Notes under the pieces: generated by a model
What the model was told of the DNA's origin: nothing
What the model saw: only the letters and a program-made list of their open reading frames with translations
Database searches by the model: none
Origin: Gaiellasilicea sp963794385
GTDB taxonomy: Bacteria; Actinomycetota; Thermoleophilia; Gaiellales; Gaiellaceae
Length of the DNA: 62,471 nucleotides
Direction: 5' to 3'
NCBI GenBank assembly: GCA_963794385.1
Contig: CAWCDT010000017.1
Coordinates: 1-62,471, forward strand
Program-made: the position numbers and the translations under genes
Part shown: positions 38,114 through 50,900 of the stretch, piece after piece
Numbering within the stretch: the first letter of the stretch is position 1
How the letters are laid out: every line of letters begins with the position of its first letter

Positions 38114-38143
38114 GAGGGGGCCGCGCCTTCGCGCGGCCCCCTC
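38114..38143 (+). terminator. Rho-independent-type hairpin after the VOC gene
   Basis: A perfect 13-bp stem (GAGGGGGCCGCGC / GCGCGGCCCCCTC) with loop CTTC begins 6 nt after the VOC stop. The next gene on the minus strand ends at 38157, so the same hairpin can end both transcripts. Confidence 0.85.
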
Positions 38144-38156
38144 ACTCCGACGTCTT

Positions 38157-40479
38157 CTACTTCTTCGAGCCGTTCGAGCTGCCGGAGAGCTCCGGCGGCA
38201 GGGCCTGGTCCGGCTTCGAGTAGTCGCAGACTCCGCTCGGGAAGATCTGCTTCAGCCGGGCGACCTCGTCGGCCGTCGGCTCCCACGAGCCGTACAGGCC
38301 ATGGGAGATCGCGCGCTCCACCGGCTGGAGCGCGCACTGGAAGACGCCGCCCTCGATCGGGCCGCCGGCGACGATCCGGGACGTCGAGTGGATCTGGAAC
38401 GCGCTGCGTACAGGCGCCTGCGGCGCCGTCGTCGAGGATCCCGCTCCAGACGTCGTCGCCGCTCGCGAGCAGCGTCCCGTTCGTGGCGAAGCAGGCGTCC
38501 TTGGCGTCGGTCGGCTTGTTCTCGGCGACGCTCTTGTCCGGGTTCGCCTGGATGTTCTTGATCCAGCGGTCGAGGACGAGGAACGCCTGCGGCGTCTGGT
38601 CGAACGCCCTCGCCGGCCGCGCGTCGGTGAACCAGATCAGCTGGTTCGACGCGTCGCCGTCGTAGTTCAGGAGCCGCTGCCGCGCCGCGAACGACTGGTG
38701 CGAGTTGTGCATGTCGAGCTCGTCCTCGAGGTAGTGGCGCCAGTCGATCACCGGGATGTCGAGCTTGCCCCGGAAGACCATCCCGGAGCGGTAGGCCGCA
38801 TAGCCCGCCTCGCTGGTTCCCCTCGCGCCGCGCCGCCGGCGTGACGCCGCCGTCGGGCGAGAGGTTCATGTTCCTCGAGCTCCAGACGTCGAAGTTCGCC
38901 GGGTTGGCGCACGCCGCCGGGATGTACGGGCAGCCTTCCTGCACCATCTCGTGCGACGGCTTCCACGAACCGACGTTCGCGTTCAGGTCGAGGAACTGGT
39001 CGGGCGTGATCGCACCGTCGGCGAGCGCGTCGAGCCCGTACTGGACGCCGACGTTGGCCCACGGCGTGCGGGCGAAGCCGTGCTCGTCGGTGCCGTAGAT
39101 GTTCACGAGATCGCCCCAGTGCGTCCATTCGACCCGGCCCGTGAACGGCCGGGTCGTAGCCGGGCGGGCCCTGCACCGGGCCGGTGCTAGTACCAGTGCG
39201 GGTTGAGCGCGAGCGGCGAGAGGCCGCGCCAGCCGTTGATGCACTCGGTCGAGCCGTTCGGAGGCGCCGGGGGCACCCACCCGAGAAGGGCTGCGTACGG
39301 CGTTCGGGCGCGTCGCCGAAGCGTTGAGCCCCTCGATCAGCGTGCGGTTGACCCACGTCCGCCACATCGAGACCGGGTTCGACGCGGCCCTCTTGTCCAT
39401 CCAGTGCTCGAGCAGCTCGCAGTCGCCGACGTGGATCGTCTGCGTGACCATGTCGGGGTACGAGTACTGCGGCACGCCGCCGTCGAGCAGGCCCGGGTGA
39501 TTCTGGCCGTAGACGTACTGCTGGATCGCACCGCCGGAGCCGCCGACGCCGATCGTGTACTCCGGCTCCGCGTACGCGGAGACGAACCGGTCCTTGACCA
39601 TGATCGCCGTCTCGCCGCCGAGCTGGAGGTTGTAGTGCGTGTTCGTGCGGTTGCCGCTCGAGTAGAGGACGGCATAGCCCATCGAGAGGCCGGCAGCGTG
39701 GCGCATGTCGCCGCCCGATGCGGCACCCTGGTAATGGCCGATCGCCACGCCCCCGGAAAAGCTGAAGAGCGCTTTCCCGTTCCACGCGGAGAGGTCGGGC
39801 GTCGCCGCGTTCTGCGTTTGCGGCGACAGCATCATGATCGAGTACATGAAGCGGTTGATCACGCCACGTTCCCAGCGGAGGATCATGGGCACGGTCTTCC
39901 CGTCCATGGTCGTCGTTTGCCGGATCGACCCCGCAGGCGGCGGCGCAGCCGGGTCGTACGGCAGGAACTGGTTGGCCGCGTTCACGTAGACGAAGGAGAC
40001 GACGGTCGGCGTCTCGCAGGTCGGGGACTGAGGGATCGGCGGTAGACCCATCCCCCCCGCATTCCCCGCTGAGGAGCAGAGGAACGGCGTCTGGTGTGGC
40101 CCCGAGAAGATCGGGCCCTGGATCGGATTGTTCACGAGCGTCAGCTCGTCGTAGTGCTTCTTGCCCTTCGCGTTCGGGTGTGACCGCGCGACGATCGTGC
40201 TCTCGCCGAGCGGGAGCCCGGTGACGACGCCTTCGAGCTGGCTTCCGCCCTCCGAGTCGGGCCCGAAGGCGGTGGTCACGTCGGCGCCGTTCAGCGTCAC
40301 GACGACGTCGGACAAGCCGGTGTCGTCCGGCACGGCGACTTCAACTCGAGCGTCGTTCCCGGACACGTACTGCGCCGGGCTCGAGACGACGCTGACCTCG
40401 AGCTCCCCTTTCGCGAGCGCCGCTGGCGCGAGAGCAAGTGTTCCTACAGCCACGACGAGCGTGACGAGTCGTTTCATTC
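38157..40479 (-). pseudogene. Secreted DUF6351-like protein (several frameshifts)
   Basis: ATG 40479 with ribosome site GGGGAGAGGA. Signal peptide MKRLVTLVVAVGTLALAPAALA, an Ig-like domain (LEVSVVSSPAQYVSGNDARV), then a large alpha/beta-hydrolase-like region with FSFSGGVAIGHYQG, VGGSGGAIQQYVYGQNHPGLLDG (GxSxG-like turn) and HVGDCELLEHW. The end, in corrected frame, is FPSGVCDYSKPDQALPPELS and GSSNGSKK then TAG. This matches the actinobacterial DUF6351 family as I know it; the fold suggests a polyester or polyphenol-ester hydrolase but that is inference. Frame breaks occur near 38410, 38830, 39130, 39195 and 39290. Corrected length about 770 residues. Confidence 0.7.
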
Positions 40480-40512
40480 CTCTCCCCTTTCCATCCTCGT
40501 TGGACGCACGGA

Positions 40513-41688
40513 CTATCGCACGCTCGCGCGACGCGTGGAAGGGACCATGAGGAGCAGCGCGAACGGCGCCGCCAGCAGCGGCCAGAGGGCGATGTCGAGG
40601 CCCCACCGCTCGGCCAGGCCCGCGATTGCGAGCGGCAACGCCGCGTTGAGCGGGAAGAGCGCGCCAACGGTGAGTACGAGACCGCTGGCGCCGGCGAGCG
40701 CGCCGTAGAGGCGCGCCTGGAGCACCGAGTACCAGCCGGCGTTGACAAGCGCGATCGCGGCGACGAGGGCAAGCTTCGCCTCGACCGCGGGTACGAGCAG
40801 GAAGCCGACGAAGAGCACGGCGCTCGCGGCCGCGCTCGCTCGCAGGTAGAGCAGGCCGTCGACCCGCCGGAGCAGCGGGATCATCGCGGCAGCGCCGACG
40901 AGCCCCGCGCCGGTCCAGACCGCGACCGCGAGGCCGCCGGTCGCGACCGACGTCCCCACCTCGTCGACGAAGTAGAGCGCGAGGAAGGCGAGGAAGACGT
41001 CGCCGAGCAGGTCGGAGAGCTCGAGCAGGAAGAGCCAGCGGAACACCTCGGGACGCGTGATCGCGCGCAGCGCCTCCCGCAGCCGCAGACGCTCTCCGTC
41101 GTCACCGTCGTCCGGAGCCCGGCGGGCCGCGGCGACGAGCGCGAGCGCCACGACGGCGAAGCCGGCAAAGAGCACGCGCCAGTCGAGGCCGGCGAACGCG
41201 AACCCGGCCAGGAGGAGCGGCCCGAGCACGGCTCCGACGGCGCCGGCGAACGTCCAGCGCGCCATGTTGTGCTCGCGCCGCTCCGGCTGGAGGTCCATCA
41301 GCGACGCCTGCGAGAGCGAGACGAACGCGCCCGAGGCCGGGTAGAGCAGCGCGAACGCCGCGAGCAGCACCCAGAACGACTGAGCCACTGCAGCGAGCGC
41401 GAGCGCGGCGGCGAAGACCAGGCCGCCGCCGAGCACGAGGACGCGACGCCGCCACGTCACCGACGCCACCCCGAGCACCGGCTCGACGACGAGCGAGACG
41501 ACGCTCGGGACCGCGAGCAGGAGCCCGATCTCGGTGTACGAGAGCGACAGGTCGTCGCGGATCAGCGGCCACGCCGCCTCGCGCGCGCCGAAGACGAGCT
41601 CGTCTAGCAGCTCGATCGCCAGCAGCGCCGCGACGACGCCGCCGAGCGACCTACGGGCTAGGAGTTACCAGGGAGGATGCGTGCGCAC
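40513..41688 (-). CDS. MFS-type transporter with an in-frame TAA near its start
   Basis: About 390 residues with roughly eleven or twelve hydrophobic segments (GGLVFAAALALAAVAQSFWVLLAAF, VGAVLGPLLLAGFAFAG, GLVGAAAMIPLLRRVDG) and the loop MDLQPERREHNMARW. The frame is open from 41664, upstream of any ATG/GTG/TTG before 41478, and includes ELLDELVFGAREAAWPLIRDD, clearly the first helix and loop of an MFS protein. GTG 41688 is in frame and sits 6 nt after TAGACT, but codon 8 is TAA (41665-41667). Either a base error created it, or a 7-codon upstream peptide precedes an unusual start. Substrate unknown; possibly drugs. Confidence 0.75.
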
Positions 41689-41694
41689 GACCTC

Positions 41695-41700
41695 AGTCTA
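41695..41700 (-). promoter_or_regulatory. -10 box TAGACT for the MFS gene
   Basis: On the minus strand TAGACT is followed by 6 nt (GAGGTC) and GTG 41688, the same spacing as other leaderless genes here. The hexamer is identical to the aroF box at 7110-7115. Confidence 0.5.
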
Positions 41701-41725
41701 CGCCGGAGATGTTCGTTACGGCCAT

Positions 41726-41819
41726 GTCCGGTGTCAGACTCGTCCCTGACACGTGCCAGGCTCGTGCCAGGTTCGTCTCTGACACGGTGTCAGACTCGTG
41801 CCAGACACCGGACCGGTCC
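41726..41819. repeat. REP-like palindromic intergenic repeat cluster
   Basis: Outer arms GTCCGGTGTC (41726-41735) and GACACCGGAC (41804-41813) are perfect inverted repeats. Inside, GGTGTCAGACTCGT occurs twice in direct order (41730-41743, 41786-41799), and variants of GTGCCAGG / CTGACAC alternate. The block ends with CCGGACCGGTCC, also found at 4924-4935. It lies between the divergent-facing MFS start and the 3' end of the giant subtilase gene. No coding potential seen. Likely a repetitive extragenic palindrome or a decayed mobile repeat. Confidence 0.7.
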
Positions 41820-41870
41820 GCTCAGGACATGGCTCGGGTCAGCCCAGACGGTCAGGAAGGGAGCCGGGGG

Positions 41871-41902
41871 CTAGGGTGTCGGGGCGCTAGGGAGTCGGGG
41901 CG
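41871..41902. repeat. 16-bp tandem duplication across the subtilase stop codon
   Basis: CTAGGGTGTCGGGGCG (41871-41886) is followed directly by CTAGGGAGTCGGGGCG (41887-41902), one mismatch. Each unit contains a stop codon on the minus strand and the codons for the end of the subtilase (APTP then TAG), so the last codons and stop have been copied just beyond the gene. Confidence 0.8.
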
Positions 41903-44900
41903 CCGGCGCGGCCGCGGACGACCACCGGGCCGCCGACGGCGACGTTCCAGCCCTCGACGACCCCCTTCGCCCGGAGCGTGTAGCTGCCGTCGGCCGGCCT
42001 GCCGAGGCTCGCGTGGTAGCGCTCGTCCTTCGGCTCCCAGCGCATCGGCTCCGAGACCGCGACCGACCCGCCCGCCGCGACGAGCTCCGCGAGCACGGAG
42101 TCGACCTGTACCGAGCCGCCCGCTGCGTTCGTGATCCGCAGGAAGGCGTTGAGCGTGCCGTTGCCGTTCGCGCCGGCCACCTGCCACGCCGTGTCGTAGG
42201 CGAAGTAGCGCACGGTGCGCGTCTCCGTCGTCTCGTTCCCAACTCGGTCACGCGCCACGACGGTGAGCGTGGTCTCGCCCTCGACGAGGTCGACGTCCGC
42301 CGCGAAGGTGCCGTCGGGCGTGAGCGACGCCGCGACGCCGTTCACGGTCACGGAAGCGACGCCCGCGTGCGCGTCAGACGCCGTGCCGCTGACGACGAGC
42401 GACGGGTCGAAGAAGCCGGTGTGGTCGGCGGGCGTCCAGGAGAGAACCGGGCCGGTCGAGTCGAGCGTGATTGTGACAGGCGCGGACGCGGGCGAATCGC
42501 CGCCGTAGTTGTGCGCGACCACGGTGAAGGTGTTCGGGCCCTCGACGAGCGCCAGACCGGAGACCGTGAACGTCCCGTCGCGTGCCGGCTCCGCGGTCGC
42601 GACCTCGTCCGCGCCGCGCAGGATCGACACGGTGGACCGGAACTCGGCCGTGCCCGTGAGCGCGATCGGCCCGGAGGGCACCACCGGAGCGGCCGTCGTC
42701 GCGAGCGTCGGCGCCGCCGGCGCGGCCTGCTCGGCCTCCCGGGCCCACTCGATTGCGTTCAGGAACAGCTTCTCGCCGTCGGCCGTCCAGCCGTAGCCGG
42801 GGCCGACGAAGTCGCTGGCGGCCCCTGCCGAGAGCAGCAGGTGCAGGCTGTCCGCGCTGCGGAAGTCGTACGCAACCGACGTGCCGAGGTCGCCGCCACG
42901 GCCGGCCACGGCGAGCCGAGCCAGGTACGGGCCGATGTAGCGGTCGAGGAAGCTGTAGTACGAGTCGGGCGCGAGCGGCGTCGCCGGTGCGGTCAGTCCG
43001 GCAAACAAGGGATGCGCGCCGTCGAAGCCGGTCAGCGTGACGGCACCGTCGCGGAAGCCCTGGCCGCCGATCGCGACCTCGTCGGGCCGGTGCTGGGCGA
43101 GCAGGCGCAGCCCGCCGTTGAGGACGCCCCAGGTGCCGGTGAAGACGAGGCTCGTCCCGGCCGCGTCGGCCGCGTCGACCACCGCCTCGAACCGGTCGGC
43201 GGTCGGCTCGCCGCCGTTGACGACGACGACGTCGTAGCGGGCGACGTCGGCGGCGAGGTCGACCCACGTGCGCTCCTCGGCCGCGACCTCGTGCTCGCGC
43301 AGGAACGAGACGAGCACACCGTCGACGTCGCCGAGCACCGCGACGTCGTTCCCCTGTAGCTCCAGCGCCAGCGTGGTCGTCTCTCCGCTCGTGACCGTCG
43401 CGGCGACCGTCTGCGGCAGATAGCCCGTCTTGAGCAGCTCGAGCGAGTACTCGCCCGGCAGCAGCGCGTCGAAGCCGAACGCGCCGGCCGCGTCGGTCGT
43501 GTCCTCGCCGTCGCCGGCGCCCGTGAGCAGCACCTGCACCCCCGCGAGCGGCGAGCTCGAGGCCGCGTCGACGACGGTTCCGGCGATCGCCCCGCGCTCG
43601 ATCGGCGTCAGGACGACGTCGAGCTGGACGCGGGCGTCCTGAGCGACCTCGACGACCTGCTCGAAGGGCGCGTAGCCGGTCGCGGTGACGCGGATCGTGT
43701 GCGTGCCGTTCGGGACGCCGAGCCGGTAGGTGCCGTCGGTGCCCGTGGTCGTGCTCAGCTCCTGCTCGACCGCGGTGACCCGGGCGCCCGCGACCGGCTG
43801 GCCCTCCGAGGTGACGGTGCCGAAGACCTGCCCCTGCGCAGCCTCGAGCGCCCACGCGACGGCGTTCAGGTAGATCCGCTCGGCCGCGTCGCTCCACCGC
43901 TCGCCCGGAGCGCCGAAGCTCGAGGCGCCGAGGCTGCCGAGCAGGACGTGGACGCTCGTCGCGGAGGTGAAGCGGAAGCCGACGCCGTCGCCGAGGTCGC
44001 CGCCCTTTGCAGGGGCGCCGAGCTGCGCGAGCGAGGTCCCGCTGTAGCCGAGGAAGAACTCGTACTGCTGATTGTTCGTCCCGCCGGACGGATGCCGCAT
44101 CAGCTCGATCGGCTCGCCCACCGGGAAGCCGGCGAAGATCGGGTGCTCGGCGGTCGGCCGGTAGTAGATCTGCTGCTGCGCGAACGAGTGGGTGACCGTC
44201 ACCGGATCGCCGGTCGCGGTCCGGAGCGTGCGGATCGAGCCGGTGCCGTTCTGGCCCGCGAAGATCACCGACCGCCCGGCAGCGGCCGCCGCATCCAGGA
44301 ACGTGTTCAGCTCCGCGTTCGTCGGCTGGGTGCCCGAGCCGTTGAGGATGACGAGGCCGACGTCGCCGAGCTCGCCCACGTGCTGCTGGACGTCGGCCCA
44401 GCTCCACTGGACGACCGCGTAGCCGTTCTCGGTCAGGAAGGTCGTGATCCGGTTCTGGAAGTCGCCGGCGACCGCGACGACACGCGAGACGGCGAGCGCG
44501 ACGTCGACGGTCGTCGTCGCGCCGGCGGCCACGGTGACCGAACGGCGCTCGAGCCCGAAGCCCGTCTTGCGGACGACGAGCTCGTACGTCCCGACCGGGA
44601 CGTCGTCGATCCGGTAGCGCCCGTCCGCACCCGTCGAAGCCGCGAGCTGCGTCCCCTCCAACGCGACCGAGACACCTTCGAGCGGCACACCCGCCTCGTC
44701 GGTGACGCGGCCCGCGATCGAGCCGCGCGCGTCCGAGACGAGCGTGACCTCGACCTGCCGGACGTCGCCGGCGGCGACCGTGACCGAGCGCTGCGTCGTC
44801 GCGTGGCCGAAGGCGCTCACCTCGAGCGTCCACGTCCCCGGCTGGAGCGGGACGAGGAAGGAGCCGTCGCCGGCGCGGCCGGGGTACGTCTTGCCGGTCT

Positions 44901-47900
44901 CGAGCACCTTGACCGTGCTCGCGATCGTGCCGCCCGCGCTCGAGCGGACGGTGCCGCGCGCCTCGGCGGCGAGCGGTGGCGCGTCGAGCGCGTAGTTGAG
45001 GGCGTTGTGGAAGAGCCGCTCGGCCTGCGGCGTCAGCAGCTCGGCCGGCTCGCCGCCGACCGGCGGCCAGGTGTAGAAGCTGGCCGCGAAGCTCGAGAAG
45101 AGCACATCGACGCTCGACGCGGTGCGGCCGCGGTACGCGATCGCCGAGCCGCGGACGCCGTCGCTCCCCGTGCGCAGGTTGGCGACCGTCGTGCCGGAGT
45201 AGCCGTTGAACCAGGTGTGCTCGCCGTTCGACTCGATGATCGGCACGCGCTCGCCGACCGCGAACCCGGCCGTGAGCGGGTGCTCGGCGAGGATCTCGGC
45301 CTCGACGGTCCCGCGCGTGCGGCCCTCGCCGACCGTGGCCGGATTCCCCTCGTACAGGCTCAGGTGCCGGATCGAGCCGCGCTGGAACTGCTCCAGCCAG
45401 ATCACGGGCACGTGCGCGCGGTTCGCCGCGTCTTGGAAGGCGGCGAGGCCCGCCGCGCCCGGATCCAGGCGCGGGAAGTCGCCGAGGTTCGCGACGACGA
45501 GGTCGAGCTCCGCGAGCCGGTCGGTGTCGCCCCAGCCGATCTCTTCCGGCAGGTAGCCCCACTCGCTCAGATAGCCCTTCATCTTGTCGACGCAGTCCGC
45601 CGTCTGCTGGCAGTCGTCGATCACGCCCACGTTCGGGGAGGAGCGGAGCCGCACGTCGCGCCGCGTCGTCTCGCCGCCCGTGACGACGACGCCCTCGACG
45701 AGCAGCCGCACATGGCCCGCGGCCTCGACTTCGAGCGTGTACGTCCCCGGCTCGACGTTCGCGAGGGTGTAGGAGCCGTCCTCGGCGGTCGTCGCCGTCC
45801 GCGGCTTCCCGACGAGGCGCACCGTCGCCCCGACGAGCGGCGTTCCCGGCTCGGCCTGCGGCGAGAGGTCGCCGGCGCTCGTGATCGTGCCGGTCACGGC
45901 GCCGACGTTCGTGAGCGCGAGCTCGACGTCGAGCTGCGTGACCTGATTCGCCGTGAGCGTGACCGGCAGGCTCCGGGCGACGTAGCCGAACGCGCTCACC
46001 TCGACCGTGTAGGAGCCGGCCGGATGCGGGAGCTCGTAGCTGCCGTCGGCGCCGCTCTGCGTCGAGAGACCGGTCTCGGCGATCCGGACGGTGGCGCCGG
46101 CGATCGGCTCCCCACCTGCGTCCGCGACCCGGCCCGCGACCGCCGAGAGGCCGGGCGCCACGGCCCAGCGGACGGCGTTCAGGAAGACGCGCTTGCCGTC
46201 CTCCGTCCAGCCGGCGGCGGGGCTCGCGAGCGTGCTCGCCCCGAGCGCGCCGAGGAGCAGGCGCACGCTCGTCGGCGTCCGCGGCTCGTAGGCGGCCCCG
46301 CTCCCGAGCACGCCGAGCTCGTTCGTCCCGAAGCGCGCCAGCTCGATCCCCGAGTAGCCGGTGAAGTACGCGCCCCACTCGTCGCCGGCGAGCACCTGGA
46401 TCCGGCCCTCCGGGAGCCCGGCGAAGAGCGGATGGCCGGAAACGGTCGGCTCGAAGAACGGGTCGCCGTCGGAGGAGACGAAGTCGCGCGCCGGCGGGTC
46501 GCCGAAGTACTTGCGCAGCAGCCGGACGCCGCCGCCCGAGCTGAGGGCGCCCTCGATGAAGATCGCGCTCTTGCCCGCCGCGTCGAGCGCCGCGAGATGG
46601 GCCTTGAAGGCTTCCTCACCCGGGTCGGTCGGGTTGTTCAGGATCAGGAGGTCGTAGCTTCCGAGCGCGTCGATCGCCTCCCAGCCGGTGGCTGTGGCGG
46701 TGATCTCGTTCGCGTTCAGGAACGCCGTGATCGTGCCGTTGTGGTCGCCGAGGACGGCGGCGCGGAGCGCGGGCTCGAGCTCCACCGCGACGTCGGTCGC
46801 GGCGCCGTCGGCGACGACGACGTTCTCGACCACCCTCGTGCCGAAGCCTGCCGCGCCGACCTCGACGCTGTACGTGCCGCCGGGGACGCCGTCGACGGTG
46901 AAGCGGCCGTCGGCGCCGGTGGTTGCAGCGGGCAGACCGCTCCCGAGCACCTCCACGCGCGCGCCCGCGATCGGGGCTCCGCCGGCGGCGCTTCTGACGA
47001 TCCCGGTGACGGCGCCGAGCCCGCTCGAGGCGAGCTGGGCGTCGACCGTCGTCGTCTCGCCGTCGGCGACCGTGACCGCGACCTCCCTGGGCGTGTAGCC
47101 GACCCGCTCGAAGCGGAGCGTGTAGGCGCCGGCGGGCAGGAGCAGGCGGTAGGTGCCGTCGGCCGCGGCGACCGTGCTCTCGCCCGTCTCGACGACGGTC
47201 ACCGACGCGGCGAGCGGAGCACCCGCCGCGTCGGTCACCGTACCGGCGGCCGCGCCGAAACTGGCGTCGAGCGCGTATCCGATCGCGTTGTCGAAGACAC
47301 GGGCCGCCGCGTTCGTCCAGCCGGTCGTCGGCCCGGTCCACGGGCTCGCGCCGTGCAGCGAGAGGAGGACGTGCACGCTGCCGAGCGTGCGCGGCTCGTA
47401 GCCGATCGCCGAGCCGACCGTTCGGCCCTGCTCGCCGACGTAGACGTCCGCCACCGAGCGGCCGCCGTAGCCGCTGAACCAGGCGTACTCCGTCTCGCGG
47501 GCGAGCGCCTCGACCCGCTCGCCGACCGTCAGCCCGGCCGTGAGCGGGTGCTCGCTGCGGGCGACGAAGCTGATCTCGCCCTCGTTGAAGCCGCTTCCCG
47601 TCGTCGGCGGGTCGCCTGTGTAGCGCGAGAGGTGCAGGAGCGAGCCGTAGCTGATCCCCCAGGTGTCGAGGAAGATCACGCTGACCTCGGCCGCGTCGGC
47701 GTTCGCGACGAAGCGGCGGAAGACCTCCTCGCCCGGATCGTCCTGCGAGCCGTTGGCGACGATCACGCGGTAGTCGCCCGGACGGTCTGCGATCGCGGCG
47801 ATCGTGGTCGCCTCGACGCGGTAGCCCTTGGCTTCGAGCGAGCGGGTGAGCGCGCCCTGGTGATCGCCCGTGACCGCGATCTCGTACCGCTGCAGGTTCA

Positions 47901-50900
47901 CCTGGACGACCGTCTCCTCGCCGGCGGCCACCGTGACATCGGTGGCGAACGGCACGTAGCCGCCCAGCCGGGCCGTCAGCTCGTAGGAGCCGGCCGCGAC
48001 CGACGCGAACGCGAAGGAGCCGTCCGCCGCGGTCGTCGCCGGCTCGAGCGGCGTTCCGGCGAGAGCGACGGTCACGCCCGCGAGCGGCTCGCCGGCCTCG
48101 TCCCGCACGGTGCCGCGGAGCGAGCCACTCGCGACCGGCTGGAGCGCGAAGTTGTGCGCCACCCGCTGGCCACTGCGGATCCGGAGCGTCGCCGCCGCGA
48201 CGCGATGGCCGTACGCGAACGCCTCGACGAGGTATTCGCCGGGGCGGTGCTCGAGCTCGAACGCACCAGTGGCCGGGTCCGTGCGCGTCGACTCGCCGCT
48301 CGAGGGGACTCGCACCTCGGCGTCGAGCGGCGCGCCGCCGGAACCGGTGACGGTGCCGGCGACCGTCCCGGGTGACTCGTAGGCGTGGATGCCGCCGGCC
48401 CGGTCGGCGAGGACGAGGCGGCCGTCCGCGAGCGCGGGCGCCGAGAGCACGTTGTCGGCGACGACGTCGTCCCAGAGGAGCTCGCCCGAGTAGGCGTCGA
48501 GCGCCCAGACGCGGTGATCCTGCTGCGAGCCGCCGACGAGGACGCCGTCCGCGGCGAGCTGGCTGTTCGAGACCGCCGAGCCGATCGCCTGCACCCACTC
48601 GCGCTCGCCGCTCGCGCGGTCGTAGGCGACGACCCAGTTGTTCGCGCTCGACCCAGCGACGACGAGGTCGCCGAAGACGACCGGCGCGTTGCCGGCGGCG
48701 TCGCCGTGGCCCTCGGCCTCCCAGACGAGCTCGCCGCTCGCGGCGTCGACCGCGAGCACGCTGCCGGCCCCGGTGTCGAAGTTGTTCGTGGCGACGTAGA
48801 GACGCCCGCCGTCGTAGGTCGGCATCGCCGCGAAGCTGTCGCCGGAGCGGGTCAGCGACCAGAGCTCCTCGCCGCTCTCGGCGTCGAACGCGGCCAGCCG
48901 CTGCGCGTCGTAGCTCGCGGCGTAGACACGGCCGCCGCCGACCGCGGGCGCGAAGTAGATCTGCGCGCCGACGAAAGCCTTCCAGCGGAGCGAGCCCGTC
49001 GCTGCGTCGAGCGCGTAGAGCCAGCCGCCGTTCCCCTCGCCCCAGCCGGTGCCGAAGTAGACCGTGCCGTCGACCACGGTCGGTGCCGTGTACGTGAGCC
49101 GGTCGCCGGTCGCGTACGACCAGAGCGGCTCCCCGGTCGCCGCGTCGAGCGCGTGGAACTGGCCGCTGTCGCCGCCGCCGACGAACACCTTGCCGTCCAC
49201 GACCGCGGGCGTCGAGCGGAAGGCCGCGCCCGTCGTGAACGTCCACAGCGTCGAGCCGTCGTCGAGGTCGAGCGCGTTCAGGCGCCCGTTGTCGAACGCG
49301 ATGTAGACGCGTCCGGCTGAGACGACCGGCGAGGCGAAGAGGATCTGGCCGGCGAGATCGACCGACCACGACTCGGTGAGCGCGCCGGCCGCGAGCTCCT
49401 CGGCCGAGAGCCCCGTGCGCGCGGGGTTGTTCTGGTACTCGGCCCACTCCGCCTCGACCGCGCCGCCGAGCCGCTCGAGCGCGAAGTCGACCGTCGTGTC
49501 GCCGGTCAGCTCGACGCTCCTGCTCGCACGCTCGTGCCCGACCGCCTCTGCGCCCACCTCGTAGCTGCCCGCGGCGACCTCGAGCGAGTAGCGCCCGTCC
49601 TCGTCGGTGTACGCCGGCTCGAGCGGCGTGTCCGCGACGCGCACGCGTGCGCCGGCGACCGGCTCGCCTCCGGAGCGGACCGTCCCCGAGAGCGTGTGCA
49701 CGGCCGCGGCAGCGAGCGAGAAGTCGCGCGTCGCCGAGCCGCCTGCCGCGAGCGTCACCTGCGCGCTCTGGCCGACGAAGCCATACGCCGAGGTCTCGAC
49801 CGTCCACGTCCCCTCGCGAACGCGCAGCTCGTAGAAGCCGGTCGTCGCGTCGCTCGTCGTCTCGAGCCCGAGCGCCGGGATCGCAACGCGCGCCGCGATC
49901 GGGCCTGCCGGCCCCCGGACGATCCCGGTGAGCGTCCCCGAGAAGCGGGCGCGGGTGATCGCCGCGTACGCGTCCGCGATCCCGGCGCCGTAGTTGTCGT
50001 TCGGGAGCTTGCCCATGTGCGGCGCCGTGCGGGCGCTCGCGAGCAGCGTCTCTCGCGTCGCCTCGACGCTCAGGTCCGGCTGCGCCGAGAGGAGCAGCGC
50101 GACGACTCCGGTCAGGTGCGGCGTCGCCATCGAGGTGCCCGAGATCGTGTTGTAGTCGCCCTCGCCGAGCTGCCGAGGCCAGGAGGAGGTGATCTGGACG
50201 CCCGGAGCGCTCAGCTGCGGCTTCACGTAGCGGACGCCGTCCCAGACGACCGGCCCGCGGCTCGAGAAGGAGGCGATCTGATCGTTGATGTCGGTCGCGC
50301 CGACGCCGAACGACTCGGGGAAGCTCCCCGGGGAGCCGACCGTGCCGGTGCCGGGGCCGTCGTTCCCGTTCGCGAATGCTGGGAAGATCCCGGCCGCGAC
50401 CCAGGCGCGCACGTCCTCGAGGAACTCCGTATTCAACGTCGCCGCCGAGCCCCACGAGTTGTTGACGACGTCCGGCGCCTTGGCCGGGTCGCCGCCGGGG
50501 GCGAGCATCCACTGGAAGCCGTCGTGAATGATGCTCGAGCTCGTCGAGCCGGAGTCGCGGAAGATCTTGACCGCGATCCATTCGGCGTCGGGCGCGACGC
50601 CGACGATCTGACCGGGCGCGCCGCCGACGATCGAGCCGGTGACGTGCGTGCCGTGACCGTGCCCGTCGCCCGGCTCGGCGTAGTTCTCGCCCGTCGCCGC
50701 GTACCAGCTCGCGCTCGTGTCGCCGTTGCGGCCGCGCCAGCGGCTCGCGAGCGCCGGGTGGCCGCCGTCGACGCCCGAGTCCATCACGCCGACGACGACG
50801 CCCTTGCCCGTGTAGCCGTACTCGCCCCAGGTCTTCGGCGCGTTCACCTTCTCGAGGCTCCAGGTCGGGAGGCGCGGCTCGGAGACGACCTCCGGGAGCG

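Noticed and set aside
41700..41886. CRISPR or attachment site
   Set aside because: No regular spacing of repeats, no integrase or tRNA nearby; the palindromes fit a REP-like element better.
43699..48375. 1,558-codon plus-strand open frame inside the giant subtilase
   Set aside because: Arg/Glu/Asp-rich shadow of a GC-rich gene on the opposite strand; no domains, and the minus frame has clear homology motifs throughout.
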